DNA from: Campylobacterales bacterium
Lineage (GTDB): Bacteria > Campylobacterota > Campylobacteria > Campylobacterales > Sulfurimonadaceae
Assembly (NCBI GenBank): GCA_014764065.1
Contig: JACXUG010000002.1
Coordinates: 1 to 51,063 of the forward strand
Direction of reading: 5' to 3'
DNA: 51,063 bases
Positions 51,015-51,063 of the stretch are shown here, one piece after another (position 1 is the stretch's first letter; each line of letters begins with the position of its first letter). Under the pieces are notes generated by a model that made no database searches, was not told where the DNA came from, and worked only from the letters and a program-made list of their open reading frames with translations. Position numbers and translations under genes: made by a program.

Positions 51015-51063
51015 ATGGAATTGAATGGAAAGAAGATCGAGTTTGACCTGGAGGAGTTTGTAC
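51015..51063 (+). CDS. 5' end of a gene, possible DsrC/TusE sulfur-relay protein (partial)
   Basis: Only 16 codons lie in the window. They read MELNGKKIEFDLEEFV, which resembles the N-terminus of DsrC/TusE-family proteins (typically beginning with a short strand followed by an EFDxEGF-like element), small sulfur-carrier proteins in tRNA thiolation or sulfur oxidation. The match rests on a dozen residues, so it is a suggestion. The AAAAGGA ribosome site and TATGAT support a true gene start. A GTG one codon earlier is possible. Confidence 0.4.
   Translation, partial: MELNGKKIEFDLEEFV

Overview
The window is a dense, GC-rich bacterial chromosome segment. Protein-level look and gene order (ppiD-ftsA-ftsZ, a free-standing gatB, ruvA-ddl-hydrolase-murF, dapC-murC-mutS2, a FatA/4HBT-like remnant, bacteriohemerythrin, short c-type cytochromes) point to Campylobacterota, most likely a Sulfurimonas-like or Sulfuricurvum-like chemolithotroph, although the base composition is richer in G+C than most described members. 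That assignment is inference from family resemblance; no 16S rRNA or other taxonomic marker RNA lies in the window. I saw no tRNA, rRNA, CRISPR array, insertion sequence, prophage or integrase. It looks like core chromosome with patches of gene decay.

Layout. 1-6.2 kb: bioA (minus) diverges from a ppiD-ftsA-ftsZ-J-domain-DoxX run (plus). 6.2-8.8 kb: a minus-strand operon of a Ste24-type M48 protease, prmC and a DUF4149-like membrane protein. 8.8-10.2 kb: two divergent small membrane proteins around an AT-rich promoter region with two adjacent perfect dyads, then a decayed amidase-SH3 gene. 10.2-14.3 kb: an OmpA lipoprotein, a Uup-like ABC-F ATPase with a coupled methyltransferase, and a lipoprotein. 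14.3-15.3 kb: a Dabb protein and a decayed endonuclease/exonuclease/phosphatase gene. 15.3-22.8 kb: a long minus-strand run atpB - small membrane protein - thiE-like - gatB - six-helix K+ channel - RCK protein - gpsA - SLC13 carrier. 22.9-28.8 kb: a minus operon ligA - GGDEF/EAL - outer-membrane barrel - tlyA - ribF. 28.9-34.8 kb: bacteriohemerythrin, then minus operon dapC - unknown - murC - unknown - mutS2, almost every junction overlapping. 34.8-36.4 kb: a Crp/Fnr regulator, a lipoprotein cytochrome c, a 27-residue membrane peptide and a His-tailed small membrane protein. 36.4-38.3 kb: a truncated thiamine-binding-family gene, a Sel1 protein, a HIT hydrolase and a decayed thioesterase. 38.4-46.8 kb: a minus run ruvA - ddl - alpha/beta hydrolase - murF - a 743-residue two-part membrane protein - thioredoxin-like protein - TRAP dctQ - dctM. 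46.9-51 kb: a frameshifted multihaem cytochrome, murJ-cysS, a small broken ORF, and the first codons of a possible DsrC/TusE gene.

Functionally the window is rich in envelope growth and division: FtsA/FtsZ, MurC, MurF, Ddl and MurJ, with DapC feeding diaminopimelate to the MurC-MurF pathway. Around these sit genome maintenance (LigA, MutS2, RuvA), translation (CysS, GatB, PrmC, TlyA, Uup-like) and energy/ion genes (AtpB, K+ channel, cytochromes, hemerythrin).

The most notable features are (i) the fused TIGR03546/TIGR03545-like protein beside murF, (ii) the channel plus separate RCK protein pair, (iii) the regulated-looking divergent promoter near 9.1 kb, (iv) the small redox/membrane module behind the Crp/Fnr gene, and (v) six decayed genes in 51 kb. 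No gene-free stretch longer than 300 bases remains once the pseudogenes are counted. I did not find a gene cluster that I can call a wholly new system; the candidates above are the nearest.
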